Positions 43,941-51,658 of a stretch of 64,000 bases of DNA are shown here, in pieces. This DNA is from Lachnospiraceae bacterium MD308 (GTDB lineage Bacteria; Bacillota; Clostridia; Lachnospirales; Lachnospiraceae), in the NCBI GenBank assembly GCA_000403475.2, contig KE159795.1, positions 1,373,965 to 1,437,964 on the forward strand. Direction: 5' to 3'. How positions within the stretch are numbered: position 1 is the first letter of the stretch; each line of letters opens with the position of its first letter. A program made the position numbers and the translations under genes. The notes under the pieces are model-generated. The model was not told where the DNA came from. It did no database searches and saw nothing but the letters and a program-made list of their open reading frames with translations.

Positions 43941-45155
43941 ATGATGGAAAAATCAACTTTGCAGCAACTGATCAACCAAACCGGGGAAGCACTCGTACAG
44001 GCAGGTGCATCCAGCTATTACCAAAAAGTATTTAAAACTCTTACAAAACAGCTTTTGCTCTACTCCCACGAACAAGGTACTGATTCTTTCAGCATGGATT
44101 TTGGATTACAGTTTTTAGAAGACCATTATTCTATGTCATCTAAGATAGCGTTGAAAAAATGGTGTACAGCCTATTCCCGTTGTATAAATGCTTTGGCAGA
44201 ATACCAGCGTTCAGGGAATGTAGTTCTTTATCTTGCCATGGATAAAAGAGCATACACTTTCCCAGAGGGATTTAGATATAGCGCAGAAGCATATATTTCC
44301 CATCGAGAAGATATCGGGATAATAAAAAAATCAAATAAGATTTTCAGTTTATATTTGGAGCGCTTTTTTGCGTTTTTAAGCAGGAAGAACATTACTTCTT
44401 TAGATACACTGTCTCTCAAAGACGTTTTGGATTTCATGGCATCTTTGAACTGTTATGAAAAGCCAACCATAAATCATACAATGCGTGCGGTGCGCTATTA
44501 TCTGAAATACTGCTATGAACATGGTCTTATGGAGCAGGAGATGTTTTCAAAACTTCCAAACCCTCATTACAACAGGCAGAGCCGATTACCTTCTTCGTAT
44601 TCTGCGAATGAGGTGACAAAACTTCTTGACTCGATTGACCTTGGGAATCCCTGTGGAATCCGTGATTATGCAATCATTCTTCTGATTGCAAGACTTGGAT
44701 TACGCAGTAGTGATGTCGCAAATTTAAGGTTTTCCAATATCGACTGGGAAAGAGAAGTAATCCATTTGAACCAGGTAAAAACAGGAAATCCGTTAGAACT
44801 TCCTCTTTTAGAAGATGTTGGCGAAGCGATCATTAACTATCTGAAGAACGCAAGGCCTAAAACCGGCTCGGATCACGTTTTTGTGAGACAGGTTCCTCCT
44901 TATACGGATTTCAATCCGGGTGCGGTCGGCGCCCTTGTAAGGGTACGTCTCCAGAGATCGGGAATCCATCTTGAAGGGAAAAAGAAAGGCTCCCACACAC
45001 TCCGCCACAGCCTTGCGAGCCGCCTGTTGGAGCATGAGATTCCGCTTCCGGTCATTTCAGAAATCCTGGGGCACACAACTACTGAAACTACGATGGCATA
45101 TCTTCGTATTGATATCACCGAGCTTCGGAAATGTGCATTGGAGGTGGCAATCTAA
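43941..45155 (+). CDS. Tyrosine recombinase 1 of the trio
   Basis: 404 aa. The catalytic domain has LIARLGLRSSDVANLRF (first Arg), KGSHTLRHSLASRLLEHEIP (His-x-x-Arg), and the end HTTTETTMAYLRI with the Tyr. The N-terminal half is long, a feature of RIT recombinases. ATG 43941 follows AAGGAGGAAC; an upstream in-frame start at 43908 has no such site. It is followed by TAATG overlap with the second recombinase. Confidence 0.9.
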   Translation: MMEKSTLQQLINQTGEALVQAGASSYYQKVFKTLTKQLLLYSHEQGTDSFSMDFGLQFLEDHYSMSSKIALKKWCTAYSRCINALAEYQRSGNVVLYLAMDKRAYTFPEGFRYSAEAYISHREDIGIIKKSNKIFSLYLERFFAFLSRKNITSLDTLSLKDVLDFMASLNCYEKPTINHTMRAVRYYLKYCYEHGLMEQEMFSKLPNPHYNRQSRLPSSYSANEVTKLLDSIDLGNPCGIRDYAIILLIARLGLRSSDVANLRFSNIDWEREVIHLNQVKTGNPLELPLLEDVGEAIINYLKNARPKTGSDHVFVRQVPPYTDFNPGAVGALVRVRLQRSGIHLEGKKKGSHTLRHSLASRLLEHEIPLPVISEILGHTTTETTMAYLRIDITELRKCALEVAI

Positions 45156-46141
45156 TGACAAGAATCAGAAAATCTCCATCCATGACAGGTTCATTTGCGG
45201 AAGTTGCCCAGGAATTCATTCAGTACAAAAGAAGCACAGGTTTTAAATATGCAGATGAACCGAAATGTTTATCCCGGTTTTGTCGTTTCAGTGAAGAACA
45301 GAGTGTCACAGAAATAAAAATATCACGCTCCCTTGCAGAAAAATGGACAGCGCCCCGGGCAGGTGAATCCGAAAAAAGTCGGTCACACCGCATTACCTGC
45401 ATAAGACAGTTTGCCATATACCTTAATACCCTTGGTTATGACGCTTATATCGTGCCGGAAGTGAAGGGTTTGAATCACAGTTCATTTGTACCATATATAT
45501 TTACACATGAGCAGATAGCAGCTGTAATCAAAGCCGCTGATGAAACAGAACCCAAAGAAGTTGCAAGAAATATGCATCTGGCGTTACCAGTGATCTTCAG
45601 GATTCTTTATGGCTGTGGACTTCGTGTGTCAGAAGTTGTCGGACTTCGCTGCGGGGATGTAAATCTCGAAGATGGGATTCTTACGATCCGTGAAGCAAAG
45701 ACTGACCGTGACCGGTATATCCCATTATCAGATTCCGTAAAAGAAGCCTGTATATCCTATGCAGATAAAATCTGGTGGGAAAAAGACTGTGACTTTTTCT
45801 TCCCTGCTCCTGATAAGACCATGATCAGTCCGATGACTATCTATCAAAGGTACCGCAGGTATCTGGAAGCGGCAGGGATTTCACATGGAGGAAAAGGGCA
45901 GGGCCCCCGTCTGCATGATGTACGCCATACATTTGCGGTTCATGTTTTACAAAAGTGGATCAGGGAAGAAGCCGATTTAACGGCTATGCTCCCGATTCTT
46001 TCCACATATATGGGGCACAAAACAATACGCTCAACAGCAAGGTATCTGCGCCTGACAGCGGAAGTTTATCCAGACCTGATGAGGGAAGTGGAAAGGTCAT
46101 GTGCATACGTCATCCCGGAGGTATGCCATGAAGGAAACTGA
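45155..46141 (+). CDS. Tyrosine recombinase 2 of the trio
   Basis: 328 aa. Catalytic motifs: YGCGLRVSEVVGLRCGDVNL (Arg), LHDVRHTFAVHVLQ (His-x-x-Arg) and HKTIRSTARYLRLTAEVYP with Tyr. The start ATG at 45155 overlaps the previous stop, so translation is coupled. The sequence differs clearly from recombinases 1 and 3, as expected of the RIT trio. Confidence 0.9.
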   Translation: MTRIRKSPSMTGSFAEVAQEFIQYKRSTGFKYADEPKCLSRFCRFSEEQSVTEIKISRSLAEKWTAPRAGESEKSRSHRITCIRQFAIYLNTLGYDAYIVPEVKGLNHSSFVPYIFTHEQIAAVIKAADETEPKEVARNMHLALPVIFRILYGCGLRVSEVVGLRCGDVNLEDGILTIREAKTDRDRYIPLSDSVKEACISYADKIWWEKDCDFFFPAPDKTMISPMTIYQRYRRYLEAAGISHGGKGQGPRLHDVRHTFAVHVLQKWIREEADLTAMLPILSTYMGHKTIRSTARYLRLTAEVYPDLMREVERSCAYVIPEVCHEGN

Positions 46142-47141
46142 TTTTGCACAGTATTTAACGCAGTTCCTGTCAGTATATCTTCCCTGCCAGGTCGGCAGCA
46201 AACGTAATACCCAGTTAGCATACAGGGACTCATTCTCATTATTTTTAAGATACTGCAGAGATCAGGAGAACCTTTTGCCGGAAAAGCTGACAGTTGCAAA
46301 AATAAACAGGGATCTGATCCTCCGCTTTCTGCAATGGCTGGAAGAAGAACGTAACTGCAAAGCGGCGACAAGGAATCAACGTCTCGCTGCAATCCATTCA
46401 TTTTTCAGCTTTTTAATGGTAGAAGAACCACAGTATATACAGCAAAGCCAGAAAATCCTGGCTATTCCAATGAAAAAAACGGATACGGTGCCACTCATGT
46501 ATCTTCCATTGGATAGCATCAAGGGCCTGTTAGAACAACCCGACAGGACAACGATCCAGGGGAAAAGAGATGCTGTTCTGCTGTCACTTTTATATGATAC
46601 CGGAGCAAGGGTTCAGGAACTTGTGGATCTAAAAGTTTGTGATGTTGCTTTAAATGATACTGTCACCATCGTACTGACAGGCAAAGGCGGTAAAAGCCGC
46701 ATTGTTCCAGTCATGAGACCAACTGGGGAATTGTTGAAGCAGTATATGGAAGGTTCTGGTCTGGCTTCGCCTGTATATGGTCGCAATCCGTTATTTACCA
46801 ACCGGAGCAATAAACCCCTGACGAGAGCCGGAGTGACATATATTTTGAAAAAATATGCTGCACAGGCTCAAGCAATGGGAATAAAGGATATATCCGATGA
46901 AATCACACCGCATTGGCTGAGGCATAGCAAAGCAATGCATCTGCTTCAGTCCGGAGTCAATCTTGTTTATATCAGAGATCTACTGGGACATTCTGATATT
47001 TCAACAACCGAAATCTACGCACGGGCAGACGAAAAAATGAAGCGAAAAGCATTGACGGAAGCTTACAACAGTCCATCATCTGACGAACTGCCAGCGTGGA
47101 AAAAGGATAAAGACCTTCTTGATTGGTTGAAATCTTTATAA
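46128..47141 (+). CDS. Tyrosine recombinase 3 of the trio
   Basis: 337 aa. N-terminal core-binding region (RDSFSLFLRYCRDQENLLPE) and catalytic residues: YDTGARVQELVDLKVCDVAL, HWLRHSKAMHLLQSGVN and HSDISTTEIYARADEK (Tyr at IYAR). It starts within the end of recombinase 2 (14-nt overlap). Closest of the three to XerC/D-type recombinases. Confidence 0.9.
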   Translation: MKETDFAQYLTQFLSVYLPCQVGSKRNTQLAYRDSFSLFLRYCRDQENLLPEKLTVAKINRDLILRFLQWLEEERNCKAATRNQRLAAIHSFFSFLMVEEPQYIQQSQKILAIPMKKTDTVPLMYLPLDSIKGLLEQPDRTTIQGKRDAVLLSLLYDTGARVQELVDLKVCDVALNDTVTIVLTGKGGKSRIVPVMRPTGELLKQYMEGSGLASPVYGRNPLFTNRSNKPLTRAGVTYILKKYAAQAQAMGIKDISDEITPHWLRHSKAMHLLQSGVNLVYIRDLLGHSDISTTEIYARADEKMKRKALTEAYNSPSSDELPAWKKDKDLLDWLKSL

Positions 47142-47266
47142 GGGTTTACTCCTGATTATGCAAAGTTCAAAAGAGCCTATACCCTATAAAATCAGCAAAA
47201 GTGTAGGCTCAACTTTGCATAATAACTTACTTTTCATAACCGACTTTATGTGAAGCTTCACATAAG
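47142..47266. repeat. Right end of the RIT-like element
   Basis: TTATGCAAAGTT (47158) is followed by GAGCCTA and, in inverted order, TAGGCTC and AACTTTGCATAA (to 47222), forming a hairpin that overlaps the right terminal repeat. Beyond it lies a perfect 20-bp palindrome at 47246-47265 with an AAGCTT centre, which has no partner at the left end. Confidence 0.75.
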
Positions 47267-48046
47267 ACGGGCAAGACCACAACCTGTGCCAACTTAGGGA
47301 TAGGACTGGCGCAGGCCGGAAAGAAAGTGCTTCTCATTGACGGGGACCCGCAAGGGAGCCTGACCATCAGCCTGGGCAATCCCCAGCCGGATAAGCTGCC
47401 CTTTACCCTCTCTGACGCAATGGGCCGTATCCTGACCGATCAGCCGGTCCGCCCCGGCGAGGGGATTCTGCGCCACCCGGAGGGCGTGGACCTGATGCCG
47501 GCGGATATTCAGCTGTCCGGCATGGAGGTGTCGCTGGTAAACGCTATGAGCCGGGAAACGATTCTGCGGCAATACATGGATACCGTAAAGGGGCAATATT
47601 CCCATATCCTCATAGACTGCCAGCCCTCCCTGGGTATGCTCACCGTCAACGCGCTGGCCGCTGCCAACCGGATCATAATCCCCGTCCAGGCGGAGTATCT
47701 GCCCGCCAAAGGGCTGGAACAGCTGCTCTCTACGGTAGCCAAGGTCAAGCGGCAGATCAACCCGAAACTGCAAATAGACGGTATTCTGCTGACGATGGTG
47801 GACAACCGCACCAACTTTGCCAAAGAGATTGCCGCCCTGCTGCGGGAAACCTACGGCAGCAAAATCAAGGTATTCGGCACAGAGATTCCCCATTCTGTCC
47901 GGGCAAAGGAAACCAGCGCGGAGGGCAGGAGCATTTTCGCCCATGACCCAGGGGGCAAAGTAGCGGAAGGCTACGCAAATCTGACCAAGGAGGTGTTGAA
48001 ACTTGAAAAGCAGCGCGAAAAAAGTAGAGCTGGCATCGGTCGATGA
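47267..48046 (+). pseudogene. parA: parA, right fragment (from P-loop lysine)
   Basis: About 259 codons continuing TGKTTTCANLGIGLAQAGKK, VLLIDGDPQGSLTISLG, DCQPSLGMLTVNALAAANRI and ending EKSRAGIGR. Together with the left fragment it makes a full ParA/Soj ATPase. The first GTG in frame is at 47327, after the P-loop, so a translated product would lack ATP binding. It overlaps parB by 44 nt. Confidence 0.9.
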
Positions 48047-48938
48047 TCTGTTTACCACCGAGGAAAGCCGCGCCGACGCGGGGCGGGAAAAGGTGGTAGA
48101 AATCCCTTTAAGCGAGCTGCACTCGTTCAAGGGCCACCCTTTCAAGGTCAAAGATGATGATGCCATGATGGAAACAGCGGACAGCATCCGGCAGTACGGC
48201 GTTCTTGTTCCTGCTATCGCCCGTCCTGACCCGGAGGGCGGCTATGAGCTGGTAGCCGGACACAGGCGGCATCGGGCCAGTGAACTGGCAGAGAAAGAAA
48301 CCATGCCGGTGATTGTCCGGGATTTGGACGATGACGCCGCCACGATTATCATGGTTGACAGCAATTTACAACGGGAAAGCCTGCTCCCCAGCGAAAGGGC
48401 TTTTGCCTACAAAATGAAGCTGGAGGCCATGAAACATCAGGGAGAACGCATGGATTTAACTTCCGCCCAAGTTGGGCGGAAGTCCGCTGGTAAGGAATCC
48501 AGAGAAATTTTAGCGGAACAGGTTGGGCAAAGCCGCAATCAGATTTCGCGCTACATTCGCCTGACCGAGTTAATCCCCGAACTGCTGAACATGGTGGACG
48601 AAAAGAAAATTGCCCTGAACCCGGCCTATGAGCTGTCCTTTCTCAAAAAAGAAGAACAGACACAGCTTTTGGACGCGATGGACAGCGAACAGGCCACCCC
48701 CTCCCTTTCCCAAGCCCAGCGGCTCAAAAAATTCAGTCAGGAGGGGCATCTGTCCATAGATGTAATGCGGGCGATTATGGGCGAGGAAAAGAAAAGCGAT
48801 CTGGACAAGGTGACGTTTACCTCCGACACCCTGCGGAAGTATTTTCCCAAAAGCTATACCCCTGCCCGGATGCAGGAAACCATCATCAAACTGCTGGAAC
48901 AGTGGCAGAAAAAGCGTCAGAGAGATCAGGAACGCTGA
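48003..48938 (+). CDS. parB: ParB/Spo0J-like partition protein
   Basis: 311 aa. The nuclease-like ParB N-domain is clear: IPLSELHSFKGHPFKVKDDD, YGVLVPAIARPDPEGGYELV, AGHRRHRASELAE. A helix-turn-helix follows (VGQSRNQISRYIRLTELIPE). DNA segregation or regulation of the element. TTG start with AAGGAGG 9 nt upstream; it overlaps the parA end. With parA interrupted, it probably functions poorly or alone. Confidence 0.88.
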   Translation: MKSSAKKVELASVDDLFTTEESRADAGREKVVEIPLSELHSFKGHPFKVKDDDAMMETADSIRQYGVLVPAIARPDPEGGYELVAGHRRHRASELAEKETMPVIVRDLDDDAATIIMVDSNLQRESLLPSERAFAYKMKLEAMKHQGERMDLTSAQVGRKSAGKESREILAEQVGQSRNQISRYIRLTELIPELLNMVDEKKIALNPAYELSFLKKEEQTQLLDAMDSEQATPSLSQAQRLKKFSQEGHLSIDVMRAIMGEEKKSDLDKVTFTSDTLRKYFPKSYTPARMQETIIKLLEQWQKKRQRDQER

Positions 48939-48949
48939 AAGGAGCGCCT

Positions 48950-49225
48950 ATGAGAGATCACGTTGCCAGGGAGTTAAAGGGCCACAACATACTGGCTGTG
49001 GAACGGTTTCAGGATAAGACCCGCTGGATGGTGGAGTTTTCCGTCCTGCGGCCCCGCACCGCCTACGGCGCACCCGGCGATGAAACGCGCCTGTTTCTGG
49101 ACGAGGACGGCTACCAGGCCGTTCTCGCCAGCCAGAAACGCCGGGACATCAAAATCAAACGGTATGCCCGCGTCATTGAGGGGCATATCCTGGACTTCAA
49201 GCCCAAAAAGAAACGCCACCCGTAA
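48950..49225 (+). CDS. Small TRHMI-like domain protein (copy 1)
   Basis: 91 aa. AVERFQDKTRWMVEFSVLRP, LFLDEDGYQAVLASQKRRDI, KIKRYARVIEGHILDF: the same pattern recurs in proteins at 50813 and at the C-terminus of 58445. Small domain of unknown function; usually about 80 aa. RBS AAAGGAG before ATG 48950; an earlier frame start (48902) overlaps parB. Confidence 0.6.
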   Translation: MRDHVARELKGHNILAVERFQDKTRWMVEFSVLRPRTAYGAPGDETRLFLDEDGYQAVLASQKRRDIKIKRYARVIEGHILDFKPKKKRHP

Positions 49226-49254
49226 ACCCGACAAATTGAGAGGAAGGAATGAAT

Positions 49255-49440
49255 ATGTGTACCGTTAAGGAAATCAGAGAAGCCATCCGGGAGGACTGCC
49301 GCTCCCAGCGAAACATGGAAACCATTGAGATTGACCGGATTTTTCAAACCCTGACGTTTCCGCAGTTAGAGAGCCTGTTTGACAAACCGCCCATGCCGCC
49401 GTTTTTTCACCGGTACAGGCAGAAGTCAGCCAGCAAATGA
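49255..49440 (+). CDS. Small conserved element protein
   Basis: 61 aa: MCTVKEIREAIREDCRSQRN, then IDRIFQTLTFPQLESLFDKP. No family recognised. It sits between the two small genes of the module with a GAGAGGAAGG ribosome-binding site; ATG 49255 is preferred to 49249 because of spacing. Probably a transfer-associated accessory. Confidence 0.55.
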   Translation: MCTVKEIREAIREDCRSQRNMETIEIDRIFQTLTFPQLESLFDKPPMPPFFHRYRQKSASK

Positions 49441-49507
49441 ACGCCGCAATTCTTTTTACGGGATTGTGGCTTTTTTCATGCCCTGGGAAACGAAAGGAGT
49501 GCAGAAA

Positions 49508-50407
49508 ATGGCCGTTTTTCGCGTAGAACGCACACAGGGATACACCGTTATGAGCAACTATCATCTGCGGGACAAGAGCCTGAGCCTGAAAGCAAAGGGC
49601 CTGCTGTCCCAGATGCTTTCGCTGCCGGAGGATTGGGACTACACCCTTTCCGGCCTGGCTGTTATCAACCGGGAAAGCAAGGACGCGATCCGCTCCGCAG
49701 TCAATGAGCTGGAAAAGGCGGGGTACATCAAGCGCCGCCAGACCACCGACGCGGGCGGCAAGTTCAGCGCCAACGAGTATGTGATTTATGAGCGTCCGGT
49801 AACAGAGGAACCGCCCGCCCAACCGTTGCCTCCAAAACCGTTGTTGGAAAAACCGTTGTCGGGTTTTCCGACAACGGATAATCCGTCAACGGGAAAACCG
49901 TCAACGGAAAATCCAACGCAAATAAATATAGAGAAATCAAATACCCAAAAATCAATTACTGACGGATCAATTACCGATTCCATTCCCTTCCGGGGAACGG
50001 CGGCAAAGCCACCGGAACCGAAGCGAAGGGAAACGATGTCACTCACAGAGATGGAAAGTTATCGGAAGCTGATTTTGGAGAATATCGAGTATGATTTCCT
50101 CAAACAGCGGTTTGGGACCTACCGGGAGGATTTGGACGAGATCGTGGAGCTGCTGGTGGAAACGGTCTGCGCGAAGCGTAAGACCACCCGGATTGCCGGG
50201 GCGGACTTCCCCCATGAGGTGGTGCGTTCCCGCTTCTTAAAGCTGGACAGCTCCCACATCGAGTTTGTCATGGACTGCCTGCAAAAGAACACCACCGAGG
50301 TACGGAACATGAAACAGTACCTTTTGACGGTGCTGTTCAACGCGCCCACCACCATGAGCAACCATTACACCTCACAGGTCAACCACGATATGTACGGCGG
50401 CTTTTGA
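49508..50407 (+). CDS. DUF6017/RepA-like helix-turn-helix protein
   Basis: 299 aa. The N-terminal domain has MAVFRVERTQGYTVMSNYHL, SLKAKGLLSQMLSLPEDWDY and LSGLAVINRESKDAIRSAVN (winged helix, residues about 10-90), then a Pro/Thr-rich linker and a C-terminal domain (RETMSLTEMESYRKLILENI). It resembles RepA-N/DUF6017 replication or regulatory proteins of Tn1549-like elements. ATG 49508 follows GAAAGGAG. Likely element replication or regulation. Confidence 0.8.
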   Translation: MAVFRVERTQGYTVMSNYHLRDKSLSLKAKGLLSQMLSLPEDWDYTLSGLAVINRESKDAIRSAVNELEKAGYIKRRQTTDAGGKFSANEYVIYERPVTEEPPAQPLPPKPLLEKPLSGFPTTDNPSTGKPSTENPTQINIEKSNTQKSITDGSITDSIPFRGTAAKPPEPKRRETMSLTEMESYRKLILENIEYDFLKQRFGTYREDLDEIVELLVETVCAKRKTTRIAGADFPHEVVRSRFLKLDSSHIEFVMDCLQKNTTEVRNMKQYLLTVLFNAPTTMSNHYTSQVNHDMYGGF

Positions 50408-50457
50408 AGGCTGGCCGTTTTTGTCTGCCCGGAACTGCCGGGAGAAAGGAATCTGTT

Positions 50458-50820
50458 ATGAAACGACCGCTTGCGTATATCACCGCTCCCTGGAGCAAGA
50501 ACCCCCATGAAAACGCGGCAAGCGCCGCCAGCTACTGCCGCCAGGTGTATGACGCCGGATATTCCCCCGTCTGCCCTGTTTTGTTCCTGCCGCTGTTTTT
50601 GAAGGATGAAATCCCCCAGGAACACAAGGACGGAATCGACATCGCCAGAGATTACCTGCGCCGCTCCCATGTGCTGGTGGTCTGCGGACACTCGACCGAT
50701 GAAACGGTCAAAAACGATATTGCCACCGCGGAACGCCTGCGGATCACCGCCACCACACTGGACGGGATTCTGACGGTGAAAGGCCAGGGCCGGGAGAAAG
50801 GGGGCGCACACCATGCCTGA
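50458..50820 (+). CDS. DUF4406/DUF7768-like small protein
   Basis: 120 aa. MKRPLAYITAPWSKNPHENA, AASYCRQVYDAGYSPVCPVL and RRSHVLVVCGHSTDETVKND resemble the nucleoside 2-deoxyribosyltransferase-like DUF4406/DUF7768 fold. Found often in such elements; role unknown. ATG chosen by GAGAAAGGAA. Overlaps the next gene by 8 nt. Confidence 0.65.
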   Translation: MKRPLAYITAPWSKNPHENAASAASYCRQVYDAGYSPVCPVLFLPLFLKDEIPQEHKDGIDIARDYLRRSHVLVVCGHSTDETVKNDIATAERLRITATTLDGILTVKGQGREKGGAHHA

Positions 50821-51124
50821 AAAAAAGACCATCGGCCAGCTGATGGAGGAAATGCGGCTTAAAGCCGGGGCGCGGGAGTATTCCGGCCATAGTTACATGG
50901 ACTTAAACCGGTTCGCGGAGGACACCCGGCACATGATTATTTTTGATACCCTGACCGCTGATTCCCCTGTTGGCTGGAAAGGGGAACGCAGCCGCGCCTT
51001 TCTCACCGAGGAGGGATATAAAAAGTCCCTGGAACGCCAGGAACAGGGGCATATCAAGATTGTGAGCCATGCGAAGGTCCGAAACGGAAACCTGCGCTAT
51101 GACCGGCAAGACCAGCTCCGATAG
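50813..51124 (+). CDS. Small TRHMI-like domain protein (copy 2)
   Basis: 103 aa. Contains LNRFAEDTRHMIIFDTLTAD, GERSRAFLTEEGYKKSLERQ and GHIKIVSHAKVRNGNLRYDR, the same arrangement as the protein at 48950 and the C-terminus of 58445. Unknown function. Confidence 0.6.
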   Translation: MPEKKTIGQLMEEMRLKAGAREYSGHSYMDLNRFAEDTRHMIIFDTLTADSPVGWKGERSRAFLTEEGYKKSLERQEQGHIKIVSHAKVRNGNLRYDRQDQLR

Positions 51125-51166
51125 AGAAACCATGCAGAAAATCCATAGAGAGGAGGCGAAACACCC

Positions 51167-51658
51167 ATGCAGGACGAAGTGGAAAGCAAAACCCTGACGC
51201 TCATTGTCAGCGGCACAAAGTTCACCGGCAGGCTGTTCAAAGCGGCGATTATGAAGTATCTGGCGCACCTGAAAGAGCAAAAGATGCAGAAACAGCGGGA
51301 AAAGGGCGCGGAGGTCAAGCCCCAGGGAAAGCAGACGGTGAAGCAGCTCATCGGGCAGAACCAGGGCGTGTCCAATCTTGAGATCACAGACCCCTCCATC
51401 AAGGCGTTTGAACGGGTTGCCCGGAAGTACGGCGTGGATTACGCGGTAAAGAAGGACCGCAGCTGCTCCCCGCCCAAATACCTGGTCTTTTTCAAGGCCC
51501 GCGACGCGGACGCGCTGACCTCGGCATTTACTGAGTACACCCAGAAGAAGGTCCGCAAGGCGTCCCGCCCGTCTGTGCTGGCGAAGCTGAACCAGTTCAA
51601 GGAACTGGTGAAAAACGCGGTGGTGGACCGCACAAAGCGAAAGGAGCTGGAACGATGA
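51167..51658 (+). CDS. PcfB-like protein (DUF3801)
   Basis: 163 aa. VESKTLTLIVSGTKFTGRLF then KAFERVARKYGVDYAVKKDR and KYLVFFKARDADALTSAFTE are typical of the PcfB/DUF3801 family, which accompanies the coupling protein in conjugation. Overlaps virD4 start by 4 nt (ATGA). RBS GAGGAGGCG. Confidence 0.85.
   Translation: MQDEVESKTLTLIVSGTKFTGRLFKAAIMKYLAHLKEQKMQKQREKGAEVKPQGKQTVKQLIGQNQGVSNLEITDPSIKAFERVARKYGVDYAVKKDRSCSPPKYLVFFKARDADALTSAFTEYTQKKVRKASRPSVLAKLNQFKELVKNAVVDRTKRKELER

Larger units (their letters stand above)
43808..47241 (+). mobile_element. Recombinase-in-trio (RIT)-like element inserted in parA
   Basis: Three tandem, overlapping tyrosine recombinase genes between terminal inverted repeats. 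Left repeat 43808-43838 and right repeat 47211-47241 (reverse strand) share GGTTATGAAAAG, then differ in a 6-nt centre, then share ATTATGCAAAGTT. 25 of 31 bases match. It interrupts the P-loop of parA. No other gene lies in the unit. Confidence 0.86.

Noticed and set aside
47294-48187. Minus-strand 297-codon frame
   Set aside because: Antisense to parA/parB, whose motifs are clear on plus.
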